DNA of 64,000 nt from assembly GCA_022496805.1 (NCBI GenBank), contig CM040096.1:9487501-9551500 (forward strand). The letters run 5' to 3'. The position numbers and the translations under genes are program-made. This stretch comes from Pohlia nutans. Taxonomy: Eukaryota; Streptophyta; Bryopsida; Bryales; Mniaceae. The first letter of the stretch is position 1. The number at the start of each line of letters is the position of its first letter. Of the stretch, positions 32,740 to 45,253 are shown piece after piece. The notes beneath the pieces were generated by a model. The model was given only the letters and a program-made list of their open reading frames with translations, had not been told where the DNA came from and did not search any database.

Positions 32740-32760
32740 TGAACCCCAAACCCTAAAAGG
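32740..32760. promoter_or_regulatory. telo-box near the RPL7 transcription start
   Basis: CAAACCCTAAAAGG, about 100 bp upstream of the RPL7 ATG. AAACCCTAA is the telo-box known from plant ribosomal-protein promoters. Confidence 0.5.
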
Positions 32761-34804
32761 TGAAGGTCATCGCCATGACGGTTCCGCGCGGAATTGCTAG
32801 GGCACTTGTCATTCCAATGCAGTGGACTTCACTTCATTCTATTTAGTACACACTTCATTCTATTTAGTATGGTCGTTACCAGTGTTTTTATAATTATTAT
32901 TTATATTTCTATGATTTATGGTATTTATAGTATTTCTATTTATATCCTTAGTGGCGATGGATAATGATTCCCATCCAATATTTTGTATCATTTCATCCAT
33001 TTTTCAAAATTTCATCCATATGTATGCTATTCATCCAAATTTTGGCGATCGTCTGAAAGTGATGAGAACAATTTTGGTGATTTTTTGGTACATTTAGGAA
33101 TATTTCGTTATATTCTTTTTTTTGAAAAAAAAATCATCATTGTAGCTATATTTCGTCTAAAAAAAATCGCTACTACAGTAGTCAATCTTATAGAATCTAG
33201 CTCTGAGAAGAGGGACCATGGATAGACCTCGTTATTCATGTCCTAGAGGCATAAATAGACGAACTATCCCCAATAGACTCTTCATTCACAATGTTCTAAT
33301 CGGTCAACGTTATTATTATTATTATTATTATTATTATGAGACGGAGACTACCCATGCCAATGATTTCCAATCTTTGAGGGTTCACTTCCTATTGAACACC
33401 CTTTTCACATTGCACACTTAAGAATGTTTTAAAATATACTTTTTCACACAACGCTAACTAAGTTAATAAGTATATAATTTTGCAAGCAACGTATTATCTT
33501 AATAGAACATATATTATCTTATACTCCTAGTAGTATCATATATATTATGTACACATTTATAATACTCCAAAAAAAAATTAAATTTTAAAATTAAATTTGT
33601 TTAAAGATTTACAACTATATAATGAAGATTGGGATTGAGCCTCACGGTTGAATTGTCTTTTTTTTTTACAAACAAGAGGCCATTAAGGTTCATAGCTAGA
33701 TGTCCCTTCCAAAATAATCAAATCAATATCATTATAAAAGTTGAGGCCTCCAAAGGGTTGCAAATTTGGCCAAAGATGCCATTCAAAAAAATTATCAAAA
33801 AATTAAAAATTATTTCAAAATATCTTAAAAATCAAATCCTACATAGCCAAAATTTGGCCACAACAGATTTGGATTTATTATTATTTTAATGTTTTAAAAT
33901 AATTGTTTTTAAGAATAATAATTTATTAATGGATTGATTTTACTATTTTTACTTTTTTATTTTTATTTTTAAATTTTTAAATTTTTTTGCCTGGATTTTT
34001 TTTCTTTTTATATTCATTTCTGTGCATGAGGGTGTTGGTTCAGCTCACGGCCCTTTCAAGACCTCAAAATCTTTTTAATGTTGATAACTTTAGGACCTCT
34101 GATTCACCTTTTAAAAAAGGATTGGTCCACACTAAATAGATATCGTTACAGTACTTTGAAATGATTTGTTGTATTGGCGAATTAATAATTTTGTGGTCTC
34201 TTGAAAAGTTTTAATTCCTCCAAATTTTATTATTGGTTCTATTGGTTTAGAAGCACAATTGTTTAAGAATTAAGACTAAATATCAAGACTTAAGAATTTG
34301 TTTGTAAGCCAATTTTGGGCACAAGTTAATTTCTAAGTGCCTAAAACACCCAATTCCCCATTTTTCACTTGGCCATATAATCATGCACTTGACTTCCGGG
34401 TGCACTAAAAATTCAAACCAGTAGAAATTGCATGAAAAATTTGGCCAATTTTTTTCTTCTACAAATTTGGTTGCTAAAAGGATAATTTGGAAATTGTCAA
34501 GTCATTTTTTCTTGAAAAGTCATTACTTGTGCTTTGAATATTTTCTAATTGGATTCTATACGCAACAAAACTCTCCTTGAAATTGATCTTGACACATAGT
34601 ATATTAGAAAAATACAGGAGGTTAGAATTCTCAAAGTACACATCTTACAAAACCATATAAACATATTGTAAGCAATTAGAAGTAGCCACAAATAGACGAT
34701 TATATTTTAAATATACATTTTCGTATATAAAAACACTTGTTTACAATTTATAAGAATAGTACAAACCTTTAAATCAGTACCTTGACAACTAAACAAGATA
34801 ATAA
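32761..34804. other. AT-rich intergenic with an ATT microsatellite
   Basis: No gene seen. A perfect (ATT)n run of about nine units sits at 33310-33337. The rest has long A/T homopolymers and no terminal-repeat structure I can support. Confidence 0.5.
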
Positions 34805-35268
34805 GGGACCTCTTTACACTAGAGACGAGAAGCCGTGAGGAGAGAAATTTCAGCCAATGGGAGGCCTAAAAACCGAGAAGACCAAAGAATGTCATTTTAC
34901 ACCCGAAATTTTCAGTCCAAGGGACGGAAGGAGGAGAAAATGACATGGACAACACTTTTGTCCTTCGTGGCAACAAAAGTGCACTTTTTTCAAGGCCCCC
35001 GGATTTTGCGTCAAGCCCACTTTAAGAGGTGGGTCTAACTCAAAATCCGGGGGGCCGTTTGGCCAAAATTCTCACAACCAATCATTTTTTATTTTTTAAG
35101 AAATATGTAAGAACTTTATTTTAAAAAATCAACACTTTATTTTGTGGCCCCTTCTCACTTTACACTATATCCAAAGGCCGTCAAGTTCAAAGGTTGGCTT
35201 CTCAAGGATGAGCCATGACCCTTGTGAGGTTTTCTCCACGGCTTCTCGCCTCTAGTGTAAAGAGGGTC
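34805..35268. mobile_element. Harbinger-like MITE, TSD TAA
   Basis: 464 bp. The ends are GGGACCTCTTTACACTAGAG on the left and the complement of GACCCTCTTTACACTAGAGG on the right, with a longer imperfect inverted arm (GAGAAGCCGTG). Flanked by TAA on both sides (34802-34804, 35269-35271). The CTTTACACTAG core is shared with the full-length Harbinger element at 38494. Confidence 0.85.
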
Positions 35269-35804
35269 TAACATACTATATAGTAATGTACTCATATACT
35301 CTAATGAGCATCTAGCAACCTCTTGTCACTCATGCCTTCAATCTGCATTGCAACATATTCAAGTATGTGCGACTTCGCTTCATTTGGAATAGTGATTTGC
35401 TTCATCTGCACATAATCATATAGCGCCACTGTTGCATTTGTTGCTTCCTCCTTCCAAATAGCAACTCCACCATAACATTTCTTTACAATGTTATCAAAAT
35501 AGATTGTCCAATCTCTTCAAACAAACTCGTCAGAACAACGAGCTGAGCGATTCACTCCTCTATATAGAATCCATGAAATTCCACATGAACAACATCGTTG
35601 TCAACTCCAATAGGGCTTCCAAATGCACTAAGAAAAGGGAAAAAAATGTGTGACCATGCACACTCAACCATCTACACAAAAAATAAAACAAAAAAAATCA
35701 TTAAACCTATATCTATCTGTCTATTTTTATATATATCCTTTTTGCGGGTCGCTAATGATACATAGCCGCCCTTTTGCTTTCTTCCTTTCGAAAAAAAAAC
35801 ATGC
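35269..35804. other. intergenic, nothing recognised
   Basis: No supported ORF or repeat. Confidence 0.35.
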
Positions 35805-36360
35805 GTATGTTCTTGCATACCCTCTCATAGCCACCTCAAGAGTATGTAAGGCGGTCATGGGAGAACATATAGATGTTCTTTTGAGGAGTGGCTTGAGATG
35901 AGGACGAAAGAGGGTCCGCAAGCGCGGACCCTATGCCTCCAAAAACCTGTACAAAAAATAAAATAAAATAAAATAATTAATTAATTTTAAAAAAATAAAA
36001 TAAAAAATTGGGCGTGGCGGAGGGTATGCGGCAACGTACCCTCTGTCCTCCAACCCTCATGAGAACAAAAATATGTTCTCTCATACCCTCCCATAACCAC
36101 CTTAAGAGTGTATAAGGCGGTCATGGGAGCATGGGAGAGCATATTTGTGTTCTCTTGAGGAGAAAATAGAATGGGGTCTGCGCGCGCGAACCCTCAGCCC
36201 CCGAAATCCCGGAAATTTCGAAAATCCCGAAAATCCCAGAAAAAAGGAAAAATTATTATGATTTAAAAAAATAAAAAATAAAAAATAAAAAATAAAATTG
36301 GGCATGGCGGAGGAACTGAGGGTACGCGGCATTCGAATGTTGTTTTGAAGGATGGAGGAA
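35805..36360. repeat. direct duplication, period about 270 bp
   Basis: A block containing CATACCCTCTCATAGCCACC and AAGGCGGTCATGGGAG at 35814-35865 recurs at 36085-36130. GGCGTGGCGGAGGGTA-type sequence recurs at 36012 and 36301. Units are separated by A-rich stretches, including an (AAAAAT)n run near 36266-36294. Confidence 0.65.
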
Positions 36361-37072
36361 GGAGAAAAACGCAGCCTTAAGTACTTTTTGGCACACAGAA
36401 AAAGAAATAAGGAAACTTTAAAATAAGAAAAAATAAATAAATTTCTTCTCCCATACACTTTGGCAACAATGTTACAATGTCTTAATCTATTCATAATTTG
36501 TATTAGTTTTTAAATAGTCAATCTTGAAATTTTAAAAATAAAGGAAATTCAAATTTATGTTATGAAAATTTTGAAATATTAGTCATTTATTGCAATATAC
36601 TACAAGTTTCAACAAAAAAATAAATCGATATTTTTTCGTCAATTGTTTTTGAGAATTTCTTTTTTAGCACAATTAGGTCCGGAAATGATTGCACTTGGCC
36701 AAGTGCAAAAATAGGGAATTGGGTGTTCTAAGTGGACAAAAATGTTCATTTCCATATGTATAGAATTTCAAATGAATCATTTGGAAACTTCTAAGAAAAA
36801 ACATTTGGTGTACCAAAGAAATGATACTTGAATTCCTACTGCTTGAAAAAAAATCCTTGGCTGCTACTTTGTTATTTGAAGTTCCAATAGTCAGTCCATG
36901 AATCAAAATAGTAAGTAGAATTATATTCAGGGTTTTTTTGGGCCCTGAACATAATCGCCTTTTCTAGTGTAAAGTGAAGAATCTCAAGGACTTTTTTGTG
37001 AATATTGAATGATAATCATTCAGAGATCGTCTCAAAGTTCAAGGCAAGGGAGCACCGCTCAAGAAGCTCGTA
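36361..37072. other. AT-rich intergenic, nothing recognised
   Basis: Short frames only; no supported gene. Confidence 0.35.
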
Positions 37073-37378
37073 GAGCATCCACACCCATGTCCTCAAAGAG
37101 CCTACCACATGCAATAACTAGATGAAAAATGCTAAGGGCCCTTCAAAAATGCCTCTTGACCTTTAATCCTAGCGTGTTAAGAAATGGCCCTTCAAATTTA
37201 AGTTTAGTTTACTATATCCCACATTCTACTTGTGATTGGTCCATTGACGATTTGATGTGCACTTTTGGTGTTTGAGGGGCGCGCGCTTGAGAGTAGGAGA
37301 GTGTAAGTTCTAGGGCTCTTCACATTTAGATGAATAATTTTAGCGAGTCGGCTTTAGCGTGCATGGGTGCGGATGCTC
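37073..37378. mobile_element. Harbinger-like MITE
   Basis: 306 bp with ends GAGCATCCACACCCATG and CATGGGTGCGGATGCTC. Flanks GTA and TTA are a diverged 3-bp duplication. GAGCATCC-type ends are common in plant PIF/Harbinger MITEs. Confidence 0.75.
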
Positions 37379-37388
37379 TTAGAAGTTT

Positions 37389-38203
37389 TTAACATCTAAC
37401 CGTCCCGACATCCATACTTTGGATGTTTTTTGGAGTACATTCACCTTCAAAGAGCTGTAACCTTTGCAAAAAGTGTCCAATTTTAATGAAATTTTGGAAA
37501 AAACCCCCGCATGATGTATGGAATGAGTGGTGAAAATTTCAGATCAATCCCAGATGTGTTGAATTTTTGGTGATCATTTGAAAGTAGGGATCTCTTTTAT
37601 AGACAGTTTTTGTGCATTTTGATGGCTGCAACTTTGGGGGCTTGTATCTCCTGCATTCCAAGTATGTTTTCAATAAAAATTATTAGGTTGGATTCCCCTT
37701 AATGTCTAGTTATCATTGTAAAATTTGCATGTCAATCTATGTCGTTCTGAATGTTTGGGAGTCATATTAGTGCACGGGTCTAGTTTGGACATTTTTTGCT
37801 TTTGGGTCAAAACGGTCACTTTTCGGGCTACTTTTTGACATTGCAAGGCCATTTTAGGGCACATTAAATTTTTTCATGAGTTTTTTTGGTACCAATGTGT
37901 TTATATGATGATTTTGAACTACTTTATAGTTCAAAGTTTTTTCATTTGAGTAATTTTGAAAAGGAATTTCATCTCTAACTGTGTTGCCAGGAAAATTTCA
38001 GCATCCTTTTTTAACACTAAAACACTATGATCTTGCAATCTATAAGGCCAAATGACCTCAAATTTGATCCACATGATCTACAACATGTATATTACAAGAT
38101 TGTACGGTTGAGATTCCTATACCTCACTTACATTTAGACCTATAACACATCAAAAGCAATGATGATTTTAAGCCCAAAAAAGCTAGGGACGCTTAGGGGT
38201 TAA
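37389..38203. mobile_element. TTAA-type (piggyBac-like) MITE, family A
   Basis: 815 bp from TTAACATCTAACCGTCCC to GACGCTTAGGGGTTAA; full-length homologue of 5590-6403. Subterminal palindrome ATCCATACTTTGGAT at 37410-37424. Confidence 0.85.
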
Positions 38204-38215
38204 AAACCGAAAGTT

Positions 38216-38265
38216 GAAACGCAAGAGTACTTTGAAAGTAGAAACGCAAGAGTACTTTGAAAGTA
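38216..38265. repeat. 25-bp perfect tandem duplication
   Basis: Units 38216-38240 and 38241-38265 are identical (GAAACGCAAGAGTACTTTGA plus AAGTA). Confidence 0.95.
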
Positions 38266-39316
38266 ACACGGACAACATGGAGATGGATTCCGATGGCGTT
38301 CTGGAGGTGCCACAATTAAAGCTTGTTGCTATTTGAGCAATGTACAGTACTTCTTCAGGATAATAGTTAAATGGAGAGCCCACATCGCCAACGACTAAAC
38401 AATTCAGCAAGGAGGCAAGCCAGCGGGCTAGCATGATTTAGGGAACCCACATCACCAACGATGTTGCACGTGAAGCAAGAAAAGTCCATTTTAGGGGGTC
38501 TTTACACTAGTGACCAAGGGCCGTGGCCAAGGGAAATTTTGCACTATGATTGGAGGATAAGAGCCGGCTAGTCTAAGTACACTTTACACTAGCTATAAAA
38601 GGAGGAAGTGACCAAGACTAAAAATGGATGAGAAAATGACATGGAATCCTACATGTCCAGAAATGTATAAGGTTTCGTGGTCACCCGGATAATGCGGCGA
38701 GACCACCAAAAGAGGTTCTCTCGCCGCAATATCCGGGTGATCAAGAGCTGAAAAAACGAAGAACCAATGGAAATTATTTTTTTAATAATTTTTTAAACAT
38801 TTTTTGCCTATTTTTTTTTGCTCAACTGTTTTTACTATTGTAGGGCGGCTACCCGTCTTTCGAAGATGAAAAGAAACCGTTAAGTCTTTAAGATCCCAAA
38901 AACCGTTAACATTTGAATCCTTCCACAACAAATATGTCCTCGGGGGGTGCACTCTACATTATGTTTGAGAATCACGTGCGTTCATGACCCCATCTAAAAA
39001 CCCCTTGTATACAAGACGCTATATGTCTAAAATACCTTTGTATACAGATGTATTCTGTTTTAAATATATGTTTACTATAAGTATACGTGAATATTTTCAG
39101 TTCTAAATGTGTTTATTGTATGTATACGTAATACGGTTGTGTTCAAATTAATACCCCTTCTGTGCACTCACGTATACTCGTACATGTTTAGTACAGTGCA
39201 CCCCCCGAGAATATGTCTCTCTCTTCTCCAATTCTCTCATGTGTCCTGTTTTAACTACATCCATGATTTTTTTTTCTTGCATTGTTTGTGTGTGTTTGTA
39301 GTGCAATTTGTTCGCA

Positions 39317-40699
39317 ATGGAGGGATATGGTCCGGACAATGAGTACTCTCAATCTCAAGTAGAACAGGAATGGTCTCAGAATTCAGAGTGGATGACTAGA
39401 TTCCCTGTGCCAAATTTTTCAGAAAATCTGCAGCTACAGTTTGCACATGGACCAAATATGTTTACTTCAGGTCAAAGAGCGCTTCAAGGGTATCCTACAC
39501 CTTCGTATAGGAGACTTCCATATAGTTAGGACAGAGAGATAGAAAACATAGGACAAGAAACCGAAATTTTACAGGAAGCCCAGATTTTAGAAGTGAAAAG
39601 AGAAGAAGCTGCAGCAAAGGGTCCTAAAGTTGTAGCAAAGAAGAGGGCGAGAACAACTCCAGCAAAAGAGAAAGCTAAGAAGAAGGGAAAGGAGACAGTA
39701 ATTGAGCTAGGATCACATGAAGAGGAGGAAGCTGCAGTTGTGAAGTGGAAAGATGTTGAAGTGGAGACTCTCATAGCCATCCAAGGTGAAATGGAAGAGG
39801 AATTCGCCAAGACAGCAAACAAGCAAGGTATGTTGAGGCCTTGTTGTGGCCATGTTGAGGCCATGTTGTGGCCAATGGTGGCCTTTTAAAGGCCTTGGCT
39901 TTAGCCGCCAGCCCCATGGCCCCCTACCCCCCAAAATATGTGAGCGGCCGCTCCCGCGGGGGCTTCGGGGTTCCCTTTTTCCACTTTGGAGGTCTCGCGC
40001 GCAAGGGGATTTGAACCCCACTCTCCTCCGAGCAGAGAGTTCCAACACCTTCCACCACCATCTCCTCCTACTTTCTTGGTGTCCACAATCTCCTCCCACT
40101 TCTCTTTATGCTAAATAGAGCCACCACATGTGCTGTCCACTTTTTTCAGGAGCTAATTTGATGGTCTTGGAGCATTTTTGACATTTTCTTGGTGGTTTCT
40201 CTCTCCTACCATAGGGATGACCACATGGATCAAGTTACAAGCTCGGATGGTCGCGGGAATTAGAGGATTTAACCGCATATGGCTTTCTTGCAAGAAGAAG
40301 TACAAGACCATTTTGAAGGATTACAGAAATGACAAGAGGGCAAACGAGATTTCAGGCACGGATAGGAAACAACACTGTAGGTGGTTTGATGAGATGGACA
40401 TATGGAACAGCACTTGTGCTAGTGTAAAAAATGCGATCCTAGCAAGTGCAACAGAAAGAAATGAGGACCTCGACAATCCATCTACACCAAGTACATCACC
40501 TTCTTCACCGCTATCATCACAAATTACTTCTTCAGCACCAAAATCAGAAGAGAAAATGAAGACTAACCAAGAAAAAATGCATGCATTGCTGGAACAGGTA
40601 ATTAGCAATTCCAGTACTCTCATTTCCTCATTTCAGCAATCAACGGATTTGTTGAAGAACATGGATAAAAATTTTGCAAACTTGCTAGAGAAATTCTAA
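39317..40699 (+). pseudogene. Harbinger Myb/SANT-like DNA-binding protein, one in-frame stop
   Basis: Exons 39317-39827 and 40215-40699, splice CAAG|GTATGT and ACCATAG|GGATG, phases closing. The frame is open except for TAG at 39527-39529. Domains: a Gln/Ser-rich start, a basic nuclear-localisation-like stretch (VVAKKRARTTPAKEKAKKK), a trihelix/SANT-like fold split by the intron (VKWKDVEVETLIAIQGEMEE, then GFNRIWLSCKKKYKTILKDY and CRWFDEMDIWN), a Ser/Pro linker and a C-terminal helix. In known Harbinger systems this partner binds the ends and brings the transposase to the nucleus. Confidence 0.85.
39950..40085 (-). ncRNA. tRNA-like Pol III promoter, SINE candidate
   Basis: On the minus strand an A-box-like TGGTGGAAGGTGTTGG is followed about 40 bp later by GGGGTTCAAATCCCC, a B box with a perfect T-arm stem. 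A cloverleaf with acceptor stem is not evident. It lies inside the intron of the Harbinger Myb gene, with GC-rich sequence downstream unlike its surroundings. A tRNA-derived SINE or tRNA pseudogene inserted in the transposon is the simplest reading. Confidence 0.45.
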
Positions 40700-40707
40700 C
40701 TACTCTA

Positions 40708-42186
40708 TTAGTTAGAATCTGAATCAGTATCAAAATAGCCACTAGGATTGTATTCACGAAGTTTGGCTTCCCACAGGCTTGTAGCCAAAACTTCATGCAT
40801 GTTTGTTGCTTCCCGAAGCAAATCTGTGTCCTTCTCATTTTCTGCAATCAAAAAAGCTTTAGTTTCTTCATCAACTACATCTTCAACTACTGAATTTTGT
40901 CTATATTGAATTCTGCTCCTCACTTCTTCAATTGCAGCTCGTGCACCACACACTTCTGATCCTTCCCTTGCTTCGCCATTTGCAATTTTTTTGGCCAATT
41001 CACTCTCTGCTTCATCAATCCAGGTTTTGTCAAAAGCATCCTTCATAGTTATGCACAAATTGTGCAATGCTATACAAGTACAAACTACATCAGGAACCAT
41101 ACGTAATGGAATATCACATTGTTTCATTATGATTCTCCACCTCCCTTTCAATATGCCAAATACTCGTTCAACACACATTCGTGTTGAAGACTGGATAAAA
41201 TTTCAGTTTGCACGACATCGAGATAGTCCATCTTTTTGCCCTTTGAATGGGCAGTACATCCACGGCCTAACTGGATAGGCTGCATCACCTATCAATTTAT
41301 ATGGCATATATTTTCCTTCCATGAATGCTTTCCCTACTTTTGTCACTTGAAAAACAGACCAATCGTGAAGACTACCAGCCCACCCGAATTCAAAATCCCA
41401 AAACTTGCAATTCACATCAACAATTCCCTGTAAAATTGCTGAATGGAATGATTTCCGACAATAGTAATCTTCCTCCCCAATTACAGGAGCTAAAACAGGA
41501 ATATGTGAACCATCAATTGCACCCACTATGTAAGGAATTCCATGTAAAGCTTCGAATTGAGAAGCCAAAACCCTAAACTGCGATTCACTAGGAAATTGGA
41601 CTAAAACCCTTAATAAGTGTTTTCTAACAACCTTACAAAATTCCCTTACTATGCAAGAAGCTGTACATTCAGCAATTCCATACACCTCTCCTACAAGCAA
41701 CAACCCATTTCCAGTACCCAATCTGCACAAAAAAACCGCAATCCTAGTTTCAACAGAAATAGCAGCCCTCATACGTGTATCCTTCTTTTTCAGAAATGGA
41801 CCCAATTTTTCACAAAGAAATCTGAATGTACCATGGCTAATCCGAGTTCTTTGCTTAAACATCTTCTCTGTGAAAGAACCCAACAAGAAATGATCCGTAA
41901 ACCCAACTTGTCGTGCATGACTCCAAATACTACGCTCCTCACGTCCCATGCTCTCCCACAAAATGCTGAAAATGGAAAATTTCTCCCATTCTCCTTGCAA
42001 AATCAGAGATTGCATATTCACAACATGTTGTACTATCATATACAAGCACATATACAATCCCAACGCCAATACAAGGTCCCTCTTCCTCTCCTCCATTACA
42101 ACCCTAATTGCTGAAATTCCAGTACAAGGTGAGAAGAGAGGAAAGGGAGAAGAAGAGAGAGAAGAAGACCTAGACGAGGAGTGCAA
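40708..42186 (-). pseudogene. PIF/Harbinger transposase, one in-frame stop
   Basis: A single frame of about 490 codons interrupted only by TGA at 41203-41205 (probably Trp TGG to TGA). The DDE nuclease is complete: VGAIDGSHIPV (first Asp), GSLHDWSVFQ (second Asp), then after the stop the Glu in STRMCVERVFGILKGRWR. An upstream HTH-like region (GTFRFLCEKLGPFLKKKDTR) and a C-terminal acidic tail match the family. It cuts and joins DNA at TWA targets together with the Myb partner. The start ATG lies just inside the right end of the element. Confidence 0.9.
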
Positions 42187-42392
42187 AATAAATGTAAGTT
42201 ATCAAATCTACTCTTTTCAAAAATACATTAAAAATTTCAGCCCACCTAGCCGGCCGGTCCAAGTTCACTTTACACTATTGTTGGTGACCAATGGATGGGA
42301 AAGTTGGCTCTTGGTCATGGCTCTTGACCAAGGGCCGTGACCAAGAGAATTATCCATCCCGGCTCTTGGTCACTAGTGTAAAGACCCCCTTA

Positions 42393-43688
42393 ATTAGGAT
42401 ATCACATCTTTTTGTAGTCACTCTGCTTGGATATTGCCAAAATGATCAACGTGTGCATCTTGTCATGGACTATGTTTAGTCGTAAGGAAGACTTTGATTT
42501 CTTGTCAAACAATTTTTTATTTTGCGATGAGCAACCTTGTGTTCAATGACATTCATTTCTTTACACAACGTAATCATGTGTGATACAAGGGGTTGTTATG
42601 ATTTGTTTACTATATCATCGTTGAGTTCTTGCAACACGATTGAATTGCATTGTAACTTGTGTTTGTAGAGGCTTAATGCAAAAACACCTGATTAAAACCA
42701 CATGAAATCATTTTTAATAACTCAAAGGGTCTTGGCGAGCCTGTTGACTAGTAAATTGTCCATCACTTGTTCAAGAATTGAAACCCTAATATGATTTTTT
42801 TTTCAAATTCTCTAAATGAGCTGAACACTTTTACTTTTTTACTTTTTACATATTGAATTATTATTATTATCACCATCTTTTGTTTTATTTTTTGAAACAA
42901 ATGAATTTTTTTATTTTTTTTGTTGTTGTTTAGGAGGATCATTCAAAAATCAAGGTCCTTAAAACCATGCATAGATTCATTGTTACGTAGCCTATGACCA
43001 TGGAGTCCGCCCTAGAGAGGCTGACATGGCGCCACATTATCCACAGACTGGATTGACAAGTCATTGGATGACGTCAAATTTCCAATGATGACACTAGCAA
43101 TATTCCATGTGGTAATGCTAATGGAGACAAAGTATTCTACGTGGTAGTGCTGACAGGTATAGAATATTCTAGGAATATTATGCACCACGCAGTAGCCGAC
43201 CCCGTTCTTTGGCCAAAGTACTCACGTAGTCACATCCAATGACTTCTTTTTCAACTAAAAAATAGCCCGATTGCTACATTTTGAAGTGGCTGGCTAATTT
43301 AATGAAAGGAAAATAAAAAAATAAAATGGAAATTTTAGCCAAAATTTGTGTAGTGAAGAAGGCGCGGTAGTCAGGTTTAGAGTATTGAACAATGGCTCAT
43401 AGCATGAGCTTGGATGAATTTCTAATGGTGGTCAATTGGTTTATAGCCAGACTATCACGTTCATGCATTGGAAGTAGCCCGTGTCACATAACCATGTGGT
43501 TTTAGGGCATTGCAAGGAGATCAAGTTAGGGTTTGGACTCGCGCCGCACGGACTCTAGGCTTCTCGAAACTTACACAATACATTTTGAAGTAACCCTTGC
43601 TGGCAAAGTTAGCCAATAATTTATAAGGTGATGATCATAACTTAGCCAAAACAATGTACTTTATTTCTAAGATGTAGCCACCTTTGCC
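42393..43688. other. intergenic, weak tRNA-like remnants
   Basis: No gene seen. Around 43376-43425 a tRNA-Met-like order (TAGTCAGGTTTAGAG, anticodon-like CTCATAG, degenerate B box) is suggestive only. Confidence 0.3.
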
Positions 43689-44236
43689 TTAACCCTTTAA
43701 CGTCCCGATTCAACATTGTTTTCAAAGACTTGTTATAAAATGGTTGATGAAAAACGAAAATAGAGTTGATGTACAAAACAAAGTTGTAAATGTCAATGTG
43801 TAGATAACATCTGTATGGTTGGATTCATCATATTTATTATTAATATTTTTAAAGTAATTTTGCAAGGTTTTCTCTTGAAATTCAATTAAAAATCCAAAAT
43901 TAACACAAAAAAATTTAAAAATATTGTAATGATATTAGAATGACATGCACTTCGAGATGGTATGGTTTCCTTTATTTGATTCTACTTACTATGGAAAATC
44001 ATATTTAAGGTCTTTCTTTTTGAACTAAGATTGAAACTTGACATTAATCACTTTTGTAATTTTTCAAAAATTCACATTATCTTATTTGGAAGATCCATAC
44101 CGTACAAATGGTATTCAACTAGCACAAGAATGAGAAAAAATAAAAATGGATGAAAAACATCCGGTACCTACAGAAATCGAGCTGTTGAAATTCATCCGGC
44201 GTCCAGATTCTGGACGCAGGCGCCTGAAAGGGTTAA
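43689..44236. mobile_element. TTAA-type (piggyBac-like) MITE
   Basis: 548 bp, TTAACCCTTTAACGTCCCG to CGCCTGAAAGGGTTAA, both TTAA intact. Palindrome GTCCAGATTCTGGAC at 44201-44215 near the right end. Confidence 0.85.
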
Positions 44237-44549
44237 GGTAACTATACCTTAAAGCGCTCACCTTACCAACTGAGCCTATTTACACACATAAAATAGAAAA
44301 TATTTGCAATGGGTCTTAATAGCAAGTTCAAGAGAATTCCAATGCACTTTAGCATGCATTATTTGGACACCGTATGAATAAGTTATGAATTTCCAAAGTG
44401 CTGACTATAGGTTGACCTTAAAGCGACCATAAACTCTGATGTTTAGATTGTGCACATTCTCATCAACAGTAGGGTGTCAGAATCTACTTATTACGGAAGA
44501 TTGAGCTATGGACGCTTTAAGATAATGGTCGCTTTTAGATATAGTTACC
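44237..44549. mobile_element. unclassified MITE with 20-bp inverted ends
   Basis: GGTAACTATACCTTAAAGCG on the left; the complement of the right end differs at two positions. It directly abuts the previous element. Just inside, TTGGTAAGGTGAGCG on the minus strand resembles a tRNA D-arm/A box. Target duplication unresolved. Confidence 0.5.
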
Positions 44550-45253
44550 TTACCACATCAACAGAAAATTAGTCAATAATGCACCTTCACCCTTGTGACT
44601 GTAGTCCCGGAACCCCTTGCTGAAACTGAAAAAACAAAACCACTGCTTTGACATGAATAGAGTCAATATTCAGCAGACTTTGAAGATGTGTATCGTCTCT
44701 TGTCAAGTATAAGTTAATCCTTGTCGAGTCCTTGTCTCAACAATTCATGCTTGTCATAAGGTTGACAAACGCACCTATTCAAAACCATAAAAATAAAAAA
44801 TAAAAATAGAAAAAAAAGAGGGAAAACATGGAGTTAACGTAACTGCTCTTATAAAGAAAATGGAAAAAAGAGAAATTAAAAAACCAAAGAATAAATAAAA
44901 ATTAAGAAGGGAAGAAGTTGACACACTTGCAAGCAGTGTTTTTTTAGAGTGGGCTCTTTAGAGCTAGTTTGCTTCAGAAACCCACTAGGCGAATCACCAC
45001 ATGGGAACATAATGAGAAAAATGCCACCTCATGTAGCCAACAAGTAAGTGGCACGTGCCGGTTGCAAGTTAGGATGTGACTTCGTGAGCCACACATAGTG
45101 GATGAAAAGCCCAAGATGTTGAATGAAAAAGACACGGTTTATGAAGAGTTTTGAGAAAGGCCAATAACTTGAATGAAAAAAAATAAGATGTATGAAAAAA
45201 ATAAAGATTTGTTGCAAGGTTTTTCAGATCAAAAAATATGGGGTCAAAAACCA

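Larger units (their letters stand above)
38494..42389. mobile_element. full-length PIF/Harbinger transposon, TSD TTA
   Basis: 3,896 bp. Termini GGGGGTCTTTACACTAGTG and CACTAGTGTAAAGACCCCC are perfect inverted repeats, continued by GACCAAG. Flanked by TTA (38491-38493, 42390-42392). It carries the two genes expected of the superfamily in convergent orientation, a Myb/SANT-like protein (+) and a DDE transposase (-), meeting at 40699/40708. CTTTACACTA recurs subterminally at about 38580 and 42270. Each gene has one in-frame stop, and the Myb intron contains a tRNA-like insertion. Confidence 0.95.

Noticed and set aside
40000..40080. functional tRNA gene
   Set aside because: A T-arm/B box is clear but no acceptor stem or full cloverleaf closes; kept as a SINE candidate.
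39526..40099. minus-strand ORFs over the Harbinger Myb gene
   Set aside because: Antisense shadows of the plus-strand coding exon and its intron.
44250..44290. tRNA gene from the TTGGTAAGGTGAGCG-like D-arm
   Set aside because: Only the D-arm-like part is present; no B box or acceptor stem.
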